Assembly: GCF_005280735.1 (NCBI RefSeq)
Contig: NZ_CP040078.1
Coordinates: 2,356,001-2,420,000, forward strand
Source: Trinickia violacea
Lineage (GTDB): Bacteria > Pseudomonadota > Gammaproteobacteria > Burkholderiales > Burkholderiaceae
Length of the DNA: 64,000 nt
Reading direction: 5' to 3'
Shown here: one piece after another, positions 26,503-34,927 of the stretch
Position numbering within the stretch: the stretch's first letter is position 1
How the letters are laid out: each line of letters starts with the position of its first letter
Program-made: the position numbers and the translations under genes
The notes under the pieces: model-generated
The model's input: the letters and a program-made list of their open reading frames with translations, nothing else
Told to the model about the DNA's origin: nothing
Databases searched by the model: none

Positions 26503-26660
26503 GGTGCACCTGTTGGCCTGGTTCACATCTCGTGCACAACACGTGTCCGACGTGCCGCGCCGCCCCTCATCGTTGTGCGCAAGTGCAGCGCACGCTCCTG
26601 ATTTCTGTCCGACATCGATTTGGGCCATCTCGGCCCCGGCCGCGTCGATCGTCCGACGCG

Positions 26661-28031
26661 TCACTGACTATTCGGCTGATCGGAACTGGGCGCCGGCGGT
26701 GCCTTGCCCCAGCCCGATTCGCGGATCGAGCGCACGACCAGCGATTTCGCCTCGGCGCTGCTCGAGTCGGCCGACAGCGCGTCGCCCGCGTTGTGCCAGA
26801 CACAAGTCCACTGGCCTTGTTGCGCACAGCCTCGCGCGATGCGCAGCGAGGCGTCGCGCGCCTGCTCGCGCGTCTGCAGTTCCTGACGAATTCTTTGTGC
26901 GTCTGGATTGTCCGGCTGGGCGGCGATGACGTCGTTCAACGCGGCGCGCGCCCCCGTCAGATCGTTCTTTTGGAGGCTCGCCTGAATCGACTGAAGATCG
27001 CGCGGGACCGCCTTGCCGCGATGATCGGCGGACTCGGGCGCCGCAGCGGCCATCGCGGTTTGAGCGGGGGCCTGTGGGACCGCTTGTGCGGGCGGCGCCA
27101 CTGACTTTGGCGGGGCTGGTACTGGTGTTGGCGCTGGTGCGGCCGCCTGCGCCGATGCTTGCGCGCGCGGGATAGACGGCGGCAGCAGCGGTGGCTGTTC
27201 AGCCTTCGCCTGGGCCTGCATTCTTGCCTGCGCTTGGGCTTGGGCCTGCAACTTTGCCTGAGCTTGAGCCTGTGCCTGCAACTTCGCCTGCGCTTGAGCT
27301 TGTTGCTTCGCTTGCGCTTGTGCCTGCAACTGGGCTTGTTGCTTCGCCTGCGCTTGAGCCTGCAACTGGGCTTGTTGCTTCGCCTGCGCTTGGGCCTGCA
27401 ACTGGGCTTGTTGCTTCGCCTGCGCTTGGGCCTGCAACTGGGCTTGTTCTTGCGCTGCCTGCGCATTGCGCGACGCTGGCGCATTGTTCTGCCGCATTGC
27501 AGCAGCGGGCGGCGCAACCGGCACCGAGTGCGAAGCAGCGGCGGCAACCGCCGCGCTCGCCGCTGCCGGATGCTCGAATCCCGGCGTGACCGTACCGACC
27601 GCCGTACGCGACATCATCTCTTCGACGTGCGCGGCCTCATTGTCGAACTGATGCAGCAGCACGAAGCCGCCGAACAGCACCGCGAACGCGACGAGCGTCA
27701 GCCCGGCACCTCGGCTCAAGCCCCAATGCCGCGCACCGCCGGGCAGCGGCGACGCGGCGGAGCCTGCCGACAAGCTCCCGCCGCCGGCCGCCGCGAACAG
27801 CGGCACGGGCCGCGCCGCTCCCGCCAGCTCGACGCGCTGCAAGTCGGCGGCAGAGGGCTTCGATGCAGCGGCTGCAGAATTCGTGCCAGCGCTTGCGGCC
27901 GAGTCGGCGCCCAGCGCCACCCGCGCACTCGCACCACAATGAGGACAGAAGGAAATTGGCTCGAGCAGCAATCCGCCGCAGCGTTTGCACGCGACGGGAA
28001 AAACCGGATCAGGAGTGGATTGGCTAGACAT
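26661..28031 (-). CDS. Zinc-ribbon, single-pass membrane protein with QAQAQAK repeats
   Basis: A 456-residue protein of unrecognised family. Residues 13-34 form a zinc ribbon with C15, C18, C29 and C32 (CKRCGG and CPHCGA). A transmembrane helix spans about 109-127. Residues 195-277 are a Gln/Ala/Lys repeat likely to form a long helix. A proline/alanine-rich stretch follows, and a C-terminal domain (about 345-445) has the look of a single TPR-like unit (SIQASLQKNDLTGARAALNDVI) and CAQQGQWTCVWHNAGDAL. Topology would place the ribbon in the cytoplasm and the repeats outside. It precedes the TAXI protein gene on the same strand. Confidence 0.78.
   Translation of the reverse strand: MSSQSTPDPVFPVACKRCGGLLLEPISFCPHCGASARVALGADSAASAGTNSAAAASKPSAADLQRVELAGAARPVPLFAAAGGGSLSAGSAASPLPGGARHWGLSRGAGLTLVAFAVLFGGFVLLHQFDNEAAHVEEMMSRTAVGTVTPGFEHPAAASAAVAAAASHSVPVAPPAAAMRQNNAPASRNAQAAQEQAQLQAQAQAKQQAQLQAQAQAKQQAQLQAQAQAKQQAQLQAQAQAKQQAQAQAKLQAQAQAQAKLQAQAQAQARMQAQAKAEQPPLLPPSIPRAQASAQAAAPAPTPVPAPPKSVAPPAQAVPQAPAQTAMAAAAPESADHRGKAVPRDLQSIQASLQKNDLTGARAALNDVIAAQPDNPDAQRIRQELQTREQARDASLRIARGCAQQGQWTCVWHNAGDALSADSSSAEAKSLVVRSIRESGWGKAPPAPSSDQPNSQ
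27201..27449 (-). repeat. In-frame 36-bp tandem repeat coding Q/A/K heptad-like sequence
   Basis: Codes residues 195-277 of the zinc-ribbon protein. Four near-identical 36-base units encode AQLQAQAQAKQQ. Degenerate shorter units (AQAQAKL and AQAQARM) follow. Neighbouring units differ by only a few bases, so copy number is likely to vary between strains. Confidence 0.85.
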
Positions 28032-28329
28032 CGCCGGACCCTTGGATGAATACGCGACCGGTAATACGAACCGACATCGCGGCTGCTGCGCTCAAAAGGC
28101 CATACGCTGTCAACGCGCTTCGCCGTCGAAAAGAAGACGACGAAAGGGGTCACGAATTTTTAATCAATATGTGTCACTTGGGAGCGCGCGTCAAGCAACG
28201 CTGCGAGTTCGCGACTAGCATTAATCCGCCATAAATCCAGCATATTTTCGCATCTTTATTCGTATTCCTATATAATCAATAAGGTATATTTTTATCTCCG
28301 CTTGATTCCTCTTAATGGGAAGACATTCG

Positions 28330-29091
28330 ATGAATGCAGCCTCAGGAAAAGTCGCCTTGATCACCGGCGCGAGCAACGGCATCGGGCGCGCCGTCGCGCT
28401 CAAGCTGCTGTCCCACGGGTATCGCGTCGTCCTGGCAGCGCGCAATGAAGCCGCGCTCGATGCGCTCGCCGACGCCGCACACAAACGCGGCGAGGACGCG
28501 CTCGCAGTCGCCGCCGACATCACCGATGCGTCTAGCGTCGCCGCACTGTTCGAAGCGACGCGGCAACGCTACGGGCGGCTCGATCTGCTCTTCAATAACG
28601 CAGGCCGCAATGCGCCGCCGGTCGAAATCGATCAGCTCAGCGTCGACGACTGGCGCGCGGTGGTCGACACGAACCTGACCGGCGCGTTCCTCTGCACCCG
28701 CGAAGCCTTCGCGATGATGAAATCGCAAACGCCGCGAGGCGGCCGCATCATCAACAACGGCTCGATCTCGGCGCATGCGCCCCGCCCGTTCAGCATCGCC
28801 TATACGGCCACCAAGCACGCGATCACCGGCTTGACCAAATCGACCTCGCTCGACGGGCGCAAGTACGACATCGTCTGCGGCCAGATCGACATCGGCAACG
28901 CGGCCACCGATATGACGGAGCGCATGGCCAAGGGCGTCCCGCAGGCGAATGGGGAGCTTGCGCCCGAGCCGAACATGAACGTCGAGCACGTCGCCGATGC
29001 CGTGCTGCACATGGCCGAGCTGCCGCTCGAAGCGAACGTGCAGTTCATGACGATCATGGCAAGCAAGATGCCGTTCGTCGGACGAGGCTAG
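28330..29091 (+). CDS. Short-chain dehydrogenase/reductase
   Basis: A 253-residue classical SDR. The cofactor motif is ALITGASNGIGRAVALKL, the structural NNAG motif is LLFNNAGRN, catalytic Ser lies in INNGSISAHAP, and Tyr/Lys are in YTATKHAITGLTK. Substrate not predictable. The ATG at 28330 with GGGAAG upstream is chosen over 28315. It converges with the AraC gene 17 bases away. The 298-base upstream spacer is AT-rich with a TATAAT at 28271-28276 that may be its -10. Confidence 0.88.
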   Translation: MNAASGKVALITGASNGIGRAVALKLLSHGYRVVLAARNEAALDALADAAHKRGEDALAVAADITDASSVAALFEATRQRYGRLDLLFNNAGRNAPPVEIDQLSVDDWRAVVDTNLTGAFLCTREAFAMMKSQTPRGGRIINNGSISAHAPRPFSIAYTATKHAITGLTKSTSLDGRKYDIVCGQIDIGNAATDMTERMAKGVPQANGELAPEPNMNVEHVADAVLHMAELPLEANVQFMTIMASKMPFVGRG

Positions 29092-29108
29092 CGCCGTTCA
29101 GCGCAATG

Positions 29109-29897
29109 TCAACGCGATGTGCCGTTGAGCAGCATTCGATACTCAGTCGGCGTGACGCCGACCGTCGCCTTGAATTGCCGCGTGAAGGCGCTGTGATCGG
29201 TGTAACCGCAAAGTGCGGCGACGTCGGTCACTTTGTCGTTCGAGACGAGCAGCGCCGTCGCGGCATCGAGCCGCGTCTTCAGCAGCACTTGTCGCGGCGT
29301 CAGGTGAAACACCTTGTGAAAATAGCGCTCCAGTTGCGCCACGGACATATCCGCCATCTCCGCCAAGTGTTTGAGGTTCAGCGGCTGCACGTAATTGTCC
29401 TGGATGTATTGCACGACAGCCGCGAGACGGCTGTAGGCCGGATGCGTGCCTTCGTCGGCCTTGAGATCGCGCGAGATGCCGGCCAGGCCGACCACGCTGC
29501 CTGCCGTATTGCGCAGCGGCACCTTGGTCGTCAGGCACCAGCCCGGTTGCCGGCCGGGATAGAGATGCAGCTCGAGCTGGTCGAGCATCGGGTTGCCCGC
29601 GCCGATGATCGCTTGATCCTGCGCCATGTAGACACGGCCGAAGCGGCGCGGGAAGACATCTTCGGTGGTCTTGCCGAGCAGCTCGCTCTTTTCCTTGCAA
29701 CCGCAGCGCCGCGCGAGCGTGCGGTTCACGAGCGCATAGCGCGCGTCGCGGTCCTTCACGAAGAAGACGACGTCGGGCAGCGCGTCGAAGACGGGCTCGA
29801 GCATCGTGAAGTGCGCGAGCATGTCGGCAAGCGTTGCCGCCGCGGGCACGGTGGGCAGGTCGAGGGAAGCGTTCGGCGCTAAAGCCTGCGTGTTCAT
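29109..29897 (-). CDS. PAS-AraC family regulator of hydroxyproline genes
   Basis: A 262-residue regulator. Residues 30-150 form a PAS-type sensor (FDALPDVVFFVKDRDARYALVNRTLARRCG, LRNTAGSVVGLAGISRDL). Residues 155-258 are the AraC double helix-turn-helix (LNLKHLAEMADMSVAQLERYFHKVFHLTPRQ, VTDVAALCGYTDHSAFTRQFKATVGVTPTEYR). It lies 48 bases downstream of the hydroxyproline dehydrogenase genes on the same strand and has no strong promoter of its own in view. Likely target: the mirrored repeat at 33716-33825. Confidence 0.88.
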   Translation of the reverse strand: MNTQALAPNASLDLPTVPAAATLADMLAHFTMLEPVFDALPDVVFFVKDRDARYALVNRTLARRCGCKEKSELLGKTTEDVFPRRFGRVYMAQDQAIIGAGNPMLDQLELHLYPGRQPGWCLTTKVPLRNTAGSVVGLAGISRDLKADEGTHPAYSRLAAVVQYIQDNYVQPLNLKHLAEMADMSVAQLERYFHKVFHLTPRQVLLKTRLDAATALLVSNDKVTDVAALCGYTDHSAFTRQFKATVGVTPTEYRMLLNGTSR

Positions 29898-29945
29898 GGT
29901 CGAGGGTGTCTCGCGGCGGCGGCCACGTCGGGAATGTGCGATCGA

Positions 29946-31346
29946 TTATAGGTCCGCGAAATCGTCGTCAGGCGCCGCCGCGATGAGCGTCGCGATCTTT
30001 GCGGGGCTGAACGGCGGGCGCGGCGGTGCGGGGTCCCAGTCTTGCGGGCCGCCGCCATTGGTGGCTCGGCCCAGGGCGACGTCACCATTGGTGGCCCCGC
30101 CATTCGTGGCCCGGCCTAAGGCGGCCCCGCCATTCGTGGCCCGGCCGAAGTACGTCTTGGCTGCCGTGCCGCAAATGCGGCCTTGGCACGGCCCCATCCC
30201 GCAGCGCGTGTGCAGCTTCGCGTCGCGCCAAGTCGAATGAGCGGCGGCATCGCCTAACGTGACGTCCTCGCAGCGGCACAAGAGCGTATCGGCAGGCGGC
30301 GGCTCGCAGGCGGCAGCACCCAGCGCAAACGCCCGCTCGACGCGGCCCGCAAAGCGGGCCCAGCGCTCGCGCGCGCGCCAAAGCGCAGACGGAATCCCTG
30401 CGCCGCTCGCAGCCAACCCGGCGAGTTCGCCTTCGATGCGCGCGAGCTCCATCCCGCCGATGCCCGTGCATTCGCCCGCCGCGAACACCGCCTCTACCGT
30501 TGTGCGCTGCACATCGTCGACGGCGATTGCACCGTCAGCGCGGTCCGTCCCATCCGCCAACTCGCAGCCGAGCGCCTGCGCCAGCGTCACGTTCGGCACG
30601 AGGCCGTAGCCGCACGCCACGCGGTCGCAAGCGAGGGTGATATCTCGCGCGCCACGCCGGACGACGACCGCTTCGACACGTCCCGCACCGCGCGCTTCGC
30701 GCACGACGCCGCCGGTCCAATAGCGCAAGCCGGCGAAACCGCGCGTCAAATGCGCGGCCTGCCAGAGCTTCGACGGCGTCGCTGCGAGCGTGACGCCAAA
30801 GCGCGCCACGCTCGCAGCGCTCGCCTGTTCGACAACCGCGAGCACCTGCGCACCGGCCTCGCGCGCGGTGACGAGCTCAGCCATCAGCAACGGCCCGCTG
30901 CCCGCGATCACGACGCGCTCGCCGCGCACCGGCACGCCGCCTTTGATGAGCGCCTGCAAACCGCCGGCGCCGGTCACACCGGGCAGCGTCCAGCCCGGAA
31001 ACGGCAGCAAGCGCTCGCGAGCGCCGGTCGCGAGGATCAGACGGTCGTAGGACAGCGCGACACCGCCCTTTTCCGCCGATTCGATCAGCAATCCCTTCGC
31101 GGGCAGCAGCGCGATCACGCGTGCCGAAGGCCATAATGTGACGTTCGAGCAGGCCGAGAGCGAGCTGAGCGCATCGCGCAAAGGCGCCGCCTCGACGCGA
31201 TTTGGCCCTTGCCGCCAGACTTGGCCACCCGCTCGCGGATTGTCGTCGAGCACCGCGATGCGTGCGCCGCTTGCCGCCGCCGCGCGTGCCGCACTCAAGC
31301 CGGCAGGCCCGGCGCCGACGACCACGATGTCGTAGTGCAACGTCAT
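29946..31346 (-). CDS. FAD/NAD(P) subunit of D-hydroxyproline dehydrogenase, with BFD-type [Fe-S] domain
   Basis: A 466-residue flavoprotein. Two nucleotide-binding motifs are visible: DIVVVGAGPAGLSAARAAAASG and ERVVIAGSGPLLMAELVTA. A C-terminal bacterioferritin-associated-ferredoxin-like cluster motif (LLCRCEDVT, then CGMGPCQGRICG) follows. With the next two genes it forms a heteromeric oxidoreductase (HcnA/B/C-like) that oxidises cis-4-hydroxy-D-proline. Residues 401-432 are an unusual GRATNGG repeat between the Fe-S domain and the tail. It overlaps the upstream [2Fe-2S] gene by 4 bases. The start at 31346 is the first Met before the GxGxxG motif. Confidence 0.88.
   Translation of the reverse strand: MTLHYDIVVVGAGPAGLSAARAAAASGARIAVLDDNPRAGGQVWRQGPNRVEAAPLRDALSSLSACSNVTLWPSARVIALLPAKGLLIESAEKGGVALSYDRLILATGARERLLPFPGWTLPGVTGAGGLQALIKGGVPVRGERVVIAGSGPLLMAELVTAREAGAQVLAVVEQASAASVARFGVTLAATPSKLWQAAHLTRGFAGLRYWTGGVVREARGAGRVEAVVVRRGARDITLACDRVACGYGLVPNVTLAQALGCELADGTDRADGAIAVDDVQRTTVEAVFAAGECTGIGGMELARIEGELAGLAASGAGIPSALWRARERWARFAGRVERAFALGAAACEPPPADTLLCRCEDVTLGDAAAHSTWRDAKLHTRCGMGPCQGRICGTAAKTYFGRATNGGAALGRATNGGATNGDVALGRATNGGGPQDWDPAPPRPPFSPAKIATLIAAAPDDDFADL
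30051..30146 (-). repeat. In-frame GRATNGG microrepeat in the flavoprotein gene
   Basis: Codes about residues 401-432, with GRATNGG occurring three times and a shorter ATNGD unit. The plus strand shows recurring CCATTSGTGGC blocks separated by CCGGCC-rich DNA. The length of each unit keeps the frame. Confidence 0.8.
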
Positions 31347-31612
31347 CGCCCGGCTCCCGTTTCGATCGTCATGCCATCGCGGCAAACGGTCTGGCACGCG
31401 AGGACATGCGCGCAGCCATCGACCGTCACCCTGCACTCCTGGCACACGCCCATGCCACAGAGCATGGCGCGCGGCTCGCCCGTCACCGACATCCGGCTGC
31501 CACGTATGCCATCCGCCAGCGCAAGCGCGGCCGCAACCGTCGTGTGGACGGGCACGTGAAGCGCCTGTCCGTCGACCGTCACCGCCACCTGTTCGCGATT
31601 CGCCTCACGCAT
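31343..31612 (-). CDS. [2Fe-2S] ferredoxin-like subunit of D-hydroxyproline dehydrogenase
   Basis: An 89-residue iron-sulfur subunit. Cluster cysteines are in MLCGMGVCQECRV and, after a short gap, HVLACQTVC, the arrangement of small HcnA-like subunits. It overlaps the flavoprotein gene by 4 bases downstream and the beta-subunit gene by 8 bases upstream, so the three subunits are translationally coupled. The start at 31612 gives the normal size; upstream codons encode no homologous sequence. Confidence 0.88.
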   Translation of the reverse strand: MREANREQVAVTVDGQALHVPVHTTVAAALALADGIRGSRMSVTGEPRAMLCGMGVCQECRVTVDGCAHVLACQTVCRDGMTIETGAGR

Positions 31613-32744
31613 GGCAGGCTCCCGCGATCGATCCGACCGAAAAGCGCTCCGGCAAATACGGCTCGATAGGAATGGCGGACTCGGTCCCGGCAATCTGCGC
31701 CGCGAGCAGCTTCGCCGTCGCGAGCGCGGTCGTCACGCCGAGACCCTCGTGTCCCGTCGCGAGCCACACGCCGGGCGCGGCAGCGCCGGCCGGGCCGACG
31801 AGCGGCAGACCGTCCGGCGTCGCCGCGCGAAAGCCGGTCCAGGCGCGCACGCCGTTCATTTGCGGCAGCATCGGCAGATAGCGTGCCGCGCGCTTCAGCA
31901 TCCGCGCAAGCACGGGCATGTCGACGGCGGGATCGGTGGTCTCGAACTGACGCGACGAGCCGATCAGCAGTTGACCCGTGGGGCGCGGCTGCGCATTGAA
32001 TGCGACCGACGTGCCCGCCGCGTGATGCGCGCTCTTGATATAGCCGAGTTCGAGCAATTGATGCTGGATAAAGCCCGGATAACGATCCGTGATCAGCAAG
32101 TGGCCTTTTTTCGGCTGTATCGGCAACGACGGCACAAGCTGCCGCGCGCCGAGGCCGTTCGCGAGCACGATCTGCGCGCCGTTCACGCGCTCGCCGTTGG
32201 CGAGCGTCGCGTGCGTGGCATCGAGCTCGCGCACTTCGCTCCCGAGACGCACACGGATGCGCGCCGCGCCCGATGATTGCGTGAGCAACCATTGCGCGGC
32301 CGCCGGTGCATAGACGATGCTGTCGTGCTCCACCAGCAAGCCGCCCGCCATCGAGGGCGCCAGTGCCGGTTCGCAAGCTCGCAGTGCGCCGGCGTCGAGC
32401 AGCTGCGCGGCCACATGCTGCGCCGTTAACGCGTCGTGCATCGCGCGCGCGGCTTCCCATTCCTCTTCGTCGGCGGCCACCCATAGCGTGCCGCAGCGCG
32501 AGAACGCATCGCGCGCGCGTAAGTGCGGCGCCAGTTCGAGCCACAAGTCGCGCGAATAGCGGGAAAGCGCAAGCTCAGCGGGAGAATCGTTCATCACGAC
32601 CAGATGGCCCATGCCCGCCGCCGTCGCGCCGCCGCCGATGCCTTGGGCGTCGAGCACGTCCACGGTCATTCCGCGCGCGGCCAGCTCAGCGGCGCAGGCT
32701 GCGCCGACAATCCCGGCCCCGACGATCACGACATCAGCCGTCAT
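31605..32744 (-). CDS. FAD-dependent DAO-family catalytic subunit of D-hydroxyproline dehydrogenase
   Basis: A 379-residue flavoprotein. N-terminal VVIVGAGIVGAACAAELAARG binds FAD, GGATAAGMGHLVVM is the flavin-contact loop, and the C-terminal closure is ARAWTGFRAATPDGLPLVG with ATGHEGLGVTTALATAKLLA. This is the substrate-oxidising subunit, producing 1-pyrroline-4-hydroxy-2-carboxylate from cis-4-hydroxy-D-proline. The ATG at 32744 overlaps the epimerase stop codon by 4 bases. Context with epimerase and deaminase makes the assignment strong. Confidence 0.88.
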   Translation of the reverse strand: MTADVVIVGAGIVGAACAAELAARGMTVDVLDAQGIGGGATAAGMGHLVVMNDSPAELALSRYSRDLWLELAPHLRARDAFSRCGTLWVAADEEEWEAARAMHDALTAQHVAAQLLDAGALRACEPALAPSMAGGLLVEHDSIVYAPAAAQWLLTQSSGAARIRVRLGSEVRELDATHATLANGERVNGAQIVLANGLGARQLVPSLPIQPKKGHLLITDRYPGFIQHQLLELGYIKSAHHAAGTSVAFNAQPRPTGQLLIGSSRQFETTDPAVDMPVLARMLKRAARYLPMLPQMNGVRAWTGFRAATPDGLPLVGPAGAAAPGVWLATGHEGLGVTTALATAKLLAAQIAGTESAIPIEPYLPERFSVGSIAGACHA

Positions 32745-33688
32745 GCGGTGCGTATGCCCCATGCGAACGGATCTTGCGCATCGAAGCACAAGCGCCCTTC
32801 AGCCATGATGTGCGCGTGTCCGGTGAGGGTCGGCACGATCGTGCCCGCCTGATCGCTTTCGACATAGCACGCCTCGAACACGCTGCCGATGATGCTCTCC
32901 TGCCGCCACACCTCGCCGGGCGCGAGCTTGCCGTCGGCGGCGAGGCACGCGAGCTTTGCGCTCGTGCCGGTGCCGCACGGCGAGCGGTCGTAAGCGTTGC
33001 CGGGGCACAGCACGAAGCTGCGGCTGTCGATGCCGTCGCGCGAGCCTGGGCCGAACAGTTCGATATGGTCGATCAGCGCGCCGTCGGCGCCGGTGATGTT
33101 CTGCGCGATCAACGCATCGCGCACCGTCGATGTAAATGCCGTCAGCTCGGCGATGTTCGCGGGCACGAGCGTGCGCCCGTGTTCGGAGACCAGGAAAAAC
33201 CAGTTGCCGCCCCAAGCGATATCGCCCGTCAACGGCCCATGCCCAGGCACGTCGACCGTGACCGCATGCCGATGGCGATACGCCGGTACATTCTTGACCG
33301 ACACGCTACGATCGTCATTGAGCGTCGCCTCGACGACACCGACCGGCGTTTCGATCCGATGGCGCCCGGGCTCGATCCGCCCCATATGAGCGAGCGAAAC
33401 GACCAGCCCGATCGTGCCGTGCCCGCACATGCCGAGGTAGCCGACGTTGTTGAAATAGATGACGCCTGCGGCACAATCGGAAGCGTGCGGCTCGCACAAG
33501 AGCGCGCCGACGATCACGTCGGACCCGCGCGGCTCGGTCACGATGCCCGCGCGCCAATCGTCGAAGCGCTCTCGCAAGGTGGCAAGCCGCTCGGCGAGCG
33601 GGCCGCGGCCGAGATCGGGGCCACCGGACACGACCAGGCGGGTGGGCTCGCCGCCGGTGTGCGAATCGATGATGTTGACGGTTTTCAT
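32741..33688 (-). CDS. 4-hydroxyproline 2-epimerase (proline racemase family)
   Basis: A 315-residue cofactor-independent epimerase converting trans-4-hydroxy-L-proline to cis-4-hydroxy-D-proline. Both catalytic cysteines are present: C88 in GYLGMCGHGTIG and C238 in DRSPCGTGTSA. The N-terminal IIDSHTGGEPTRLVVSGGP and the C-terminal GHAHIMAEGRLCFDAQDPFAWG match the family. It is the first gene of the minus-strand operon and faces the deaminase gene across the mirrored repeat. It contrasts with the decayed relative at 5680-6318, which lacks both cysteines. Confidence 0.93.
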   Translation of the reverse strand: MKTVNIIDSHTGGEPTRLVVSGGPDLGRGPLAERLATLRERFDDWRAGIVTEPRGSDVIVGALLCEPHASDCAAGVIYFNNVGYLGMCGHGTIGLVVSLAHMGRIEPGRHRIETPVGVVEATLNDDRSVSVKNVPAYRHRHAVTVDVPGHGPLTGDIAWGGNWFFLVSEHGRTLVPANIAELTAFTSTVRDALIAQNITGADGALIDHIELFGPGSRDGIDSRSFVLCPGNAYDRSPCGTGTSAKLACLAADGKLAPGEVWRQESIIGSVFEACYVESDQAGTIVPTLTGHAHIMAEGRLCFDAQDPFAWGIRTA

Positions 33689-33715
33689 GGGGCCAATGGT
33701 AGGAACGCGCACGCC

Positions 33716-33825
33716 TGCCGTCTTGGCGGCGTTGCGCGTGCGACGTGACGATTTCGGCACAACTCCCAATACGCGTTGCTGTGCCGAAATCGTCATCCGG
33801 CACGCGCGAATGACGCAAGACGGCA
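33716..33825. promoter_or_regulatory. Mirrored 46-bp inverted repeat in the divergent hydroxyproline promoter
   Basis: Left arm 33716-33761 and right arm 33780-33825 are inverted copies around an 18-base spacer. The inner 16 bases, TGACGATTTCGGCACA, are perfectly repeated in reverse (33746-33761 and 33780-33795). The outer TGCCGTCTTG is also perfect, and a central GCGTGC is shared. By my count 35 of 46 positions match. Each arm points to one of the two divergent genes, as expected for a composite AraC-family operator. Confidence 0.7.
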
Positions 33826-33887
33826 CAATTTCTGATGCTTACACTGCGCTTCAAATCCTACTCGGGACTTACATCAGGAGAGAAGAG

Positions 33888-34793
33888 ATGGCACATATCT
33901 GGGAAGGCGTTCTGCCGGCGGTCACCACCAAATTCCACGCAGATTTCAGCATAGACCATGAATGGACGAAGAAGAACATCGAGGCGCAGATCGAGGCCGG
34001 TGTCGACGGCATCATCGTGTGCGGCTCGCTCGGCGAGGCGTCGACGCTCTCGCTCGACGAAAAGCTCGAAGTGCTCGATATCGCCGTCGATGCGTCGCGC
34101 GGCCGGGTGCCGGTGCTGTTGACGGTGGCGGAAAACAGCACGCTCGACGGCTGCCGCCAGGTCGAGCAAGGCGCGAAGCGCGGCGCCGCCGGCTATATGG
34201 TGCTGCCGGGCCTGCGCTATCTATCCGACCGGCGCGAAACGCTCAACCACTTCCGGATGGTGGCCGACGCCAGCCCGCTGCCGCTGATGATCTACAACAA
34301 TCCGCTCGCGTATGGCGTCGACATGACGCCCGACATGTTCGCGGAGATCGCCGACGAAAAGAAAATCGTCGCGATCAAAGAGTCGTGCGGCGACGTGCGG
34401 CGCGTCACCGATCTGATCAACGCGGTCGGCGACCGCTACGCCATTTTGTGCGGCGTCGACAACCTCGCGATGGAAGCGATGCTGATGGGCGCGCACGGCT
34501 GGGTCGCGGGGCTCGTCTGCGCGTTTCCTCGCGAAACGGTCGCGATCTACAAGCTCGTCAAGGCAGGACGATTCGACGAAGCGCGCAAGATCTATCGCTG
34601 GTTCGCGCCGCTGCTCGCGCTCGATGTTTCGCACAAGCTCGTGCAGAACATCAAGCTCGCCGAGGCCATCGTCGGCCTTGGCACGGAGCCCGTGCGCCCG
34701 CCGCGGCTGCCGCTCGCAGGCGACGAACGCAAGGCCGTCGAATCGCTGATCCGTCACTCGATCGAAACGCGGCCCGCGCTGCCGACGCTCTGA
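33888..34793 (+). CDS. 1-pyrroline-4-hydroxy-2-carboxylate deaminase (DapA family)
   Basis: A 301-residue TIM-barrel lyase of the dihydrodipicolinate synthase family. The Schiff-base lysine is in VAIKESCGDVRRV and the catalytic Tyr region is MIYNNPLAYGVDMTP. The N-terminal GVLPAVTTKFHADFSIDHEW and GIIVCGSLGEASTLSLDEK match the HypD/LhpG group that deaminates pyrroline-4-hydroxy-2-carboxylate to alpha-ketoglutarate semialdehyde. The ATG at 33888 has AGGAGAG upstream. The final pathway enzyme, the semialdehyde dehydrogenase, is not in this window. Confidence 0.92.
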   Translation: MAHIWEGVLPAVTTKFHADFSIDHEWTKKNIEAQIEAGVDGIIVCGSLGEASTLSLDEKLEVLDIAVDASRGRVPVLLTVAENSTLDGCRQVEQGAKRGAAGYMVLPGLRYLSDRRETLNHFRMVADASPLPLMIYNNPLAYGVDMTPDMFAEIADEKKIVAIKESCGDVRRVTDLINAVGDRYAILCGVDNLAMEAMLMGAHGWVAGLVCAFPRETVAIYKLVKAGRFDEARKIYRWFAPLLALDVSHKLVQNIKLAEAIVGLGTEPVRPPRLPLAGDERKAVESLIRHSIETRPALPTL

Positions 34794-34797
34794 GCTG

Positions 34798-34824
34798 AGC
34801 GCTAGCGCTCCTCAGCGCTAGCGC
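34798..34824 (+). terminator. Hairpin terminator after the deaminase gene
   Basis: AGCGCTAGCGCT at 34798-34809 pairs with AGCGCTAGCGC at 34814-34824 around a 4-base loop, 4 bases past the stop. Each arm is itself palindromic. No T tract follows. Confidence 0.55.
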
Positions 34825-34927
34825 GCCCCGGTCGAGTCGTTCACATACATCGACCCTTCAGCAAAGACCGAAACGTCGGCAGGCTCAGGCGCCCTACGAT
34901 GGGTGTGTCGAAACCGCGATCAAGCTC

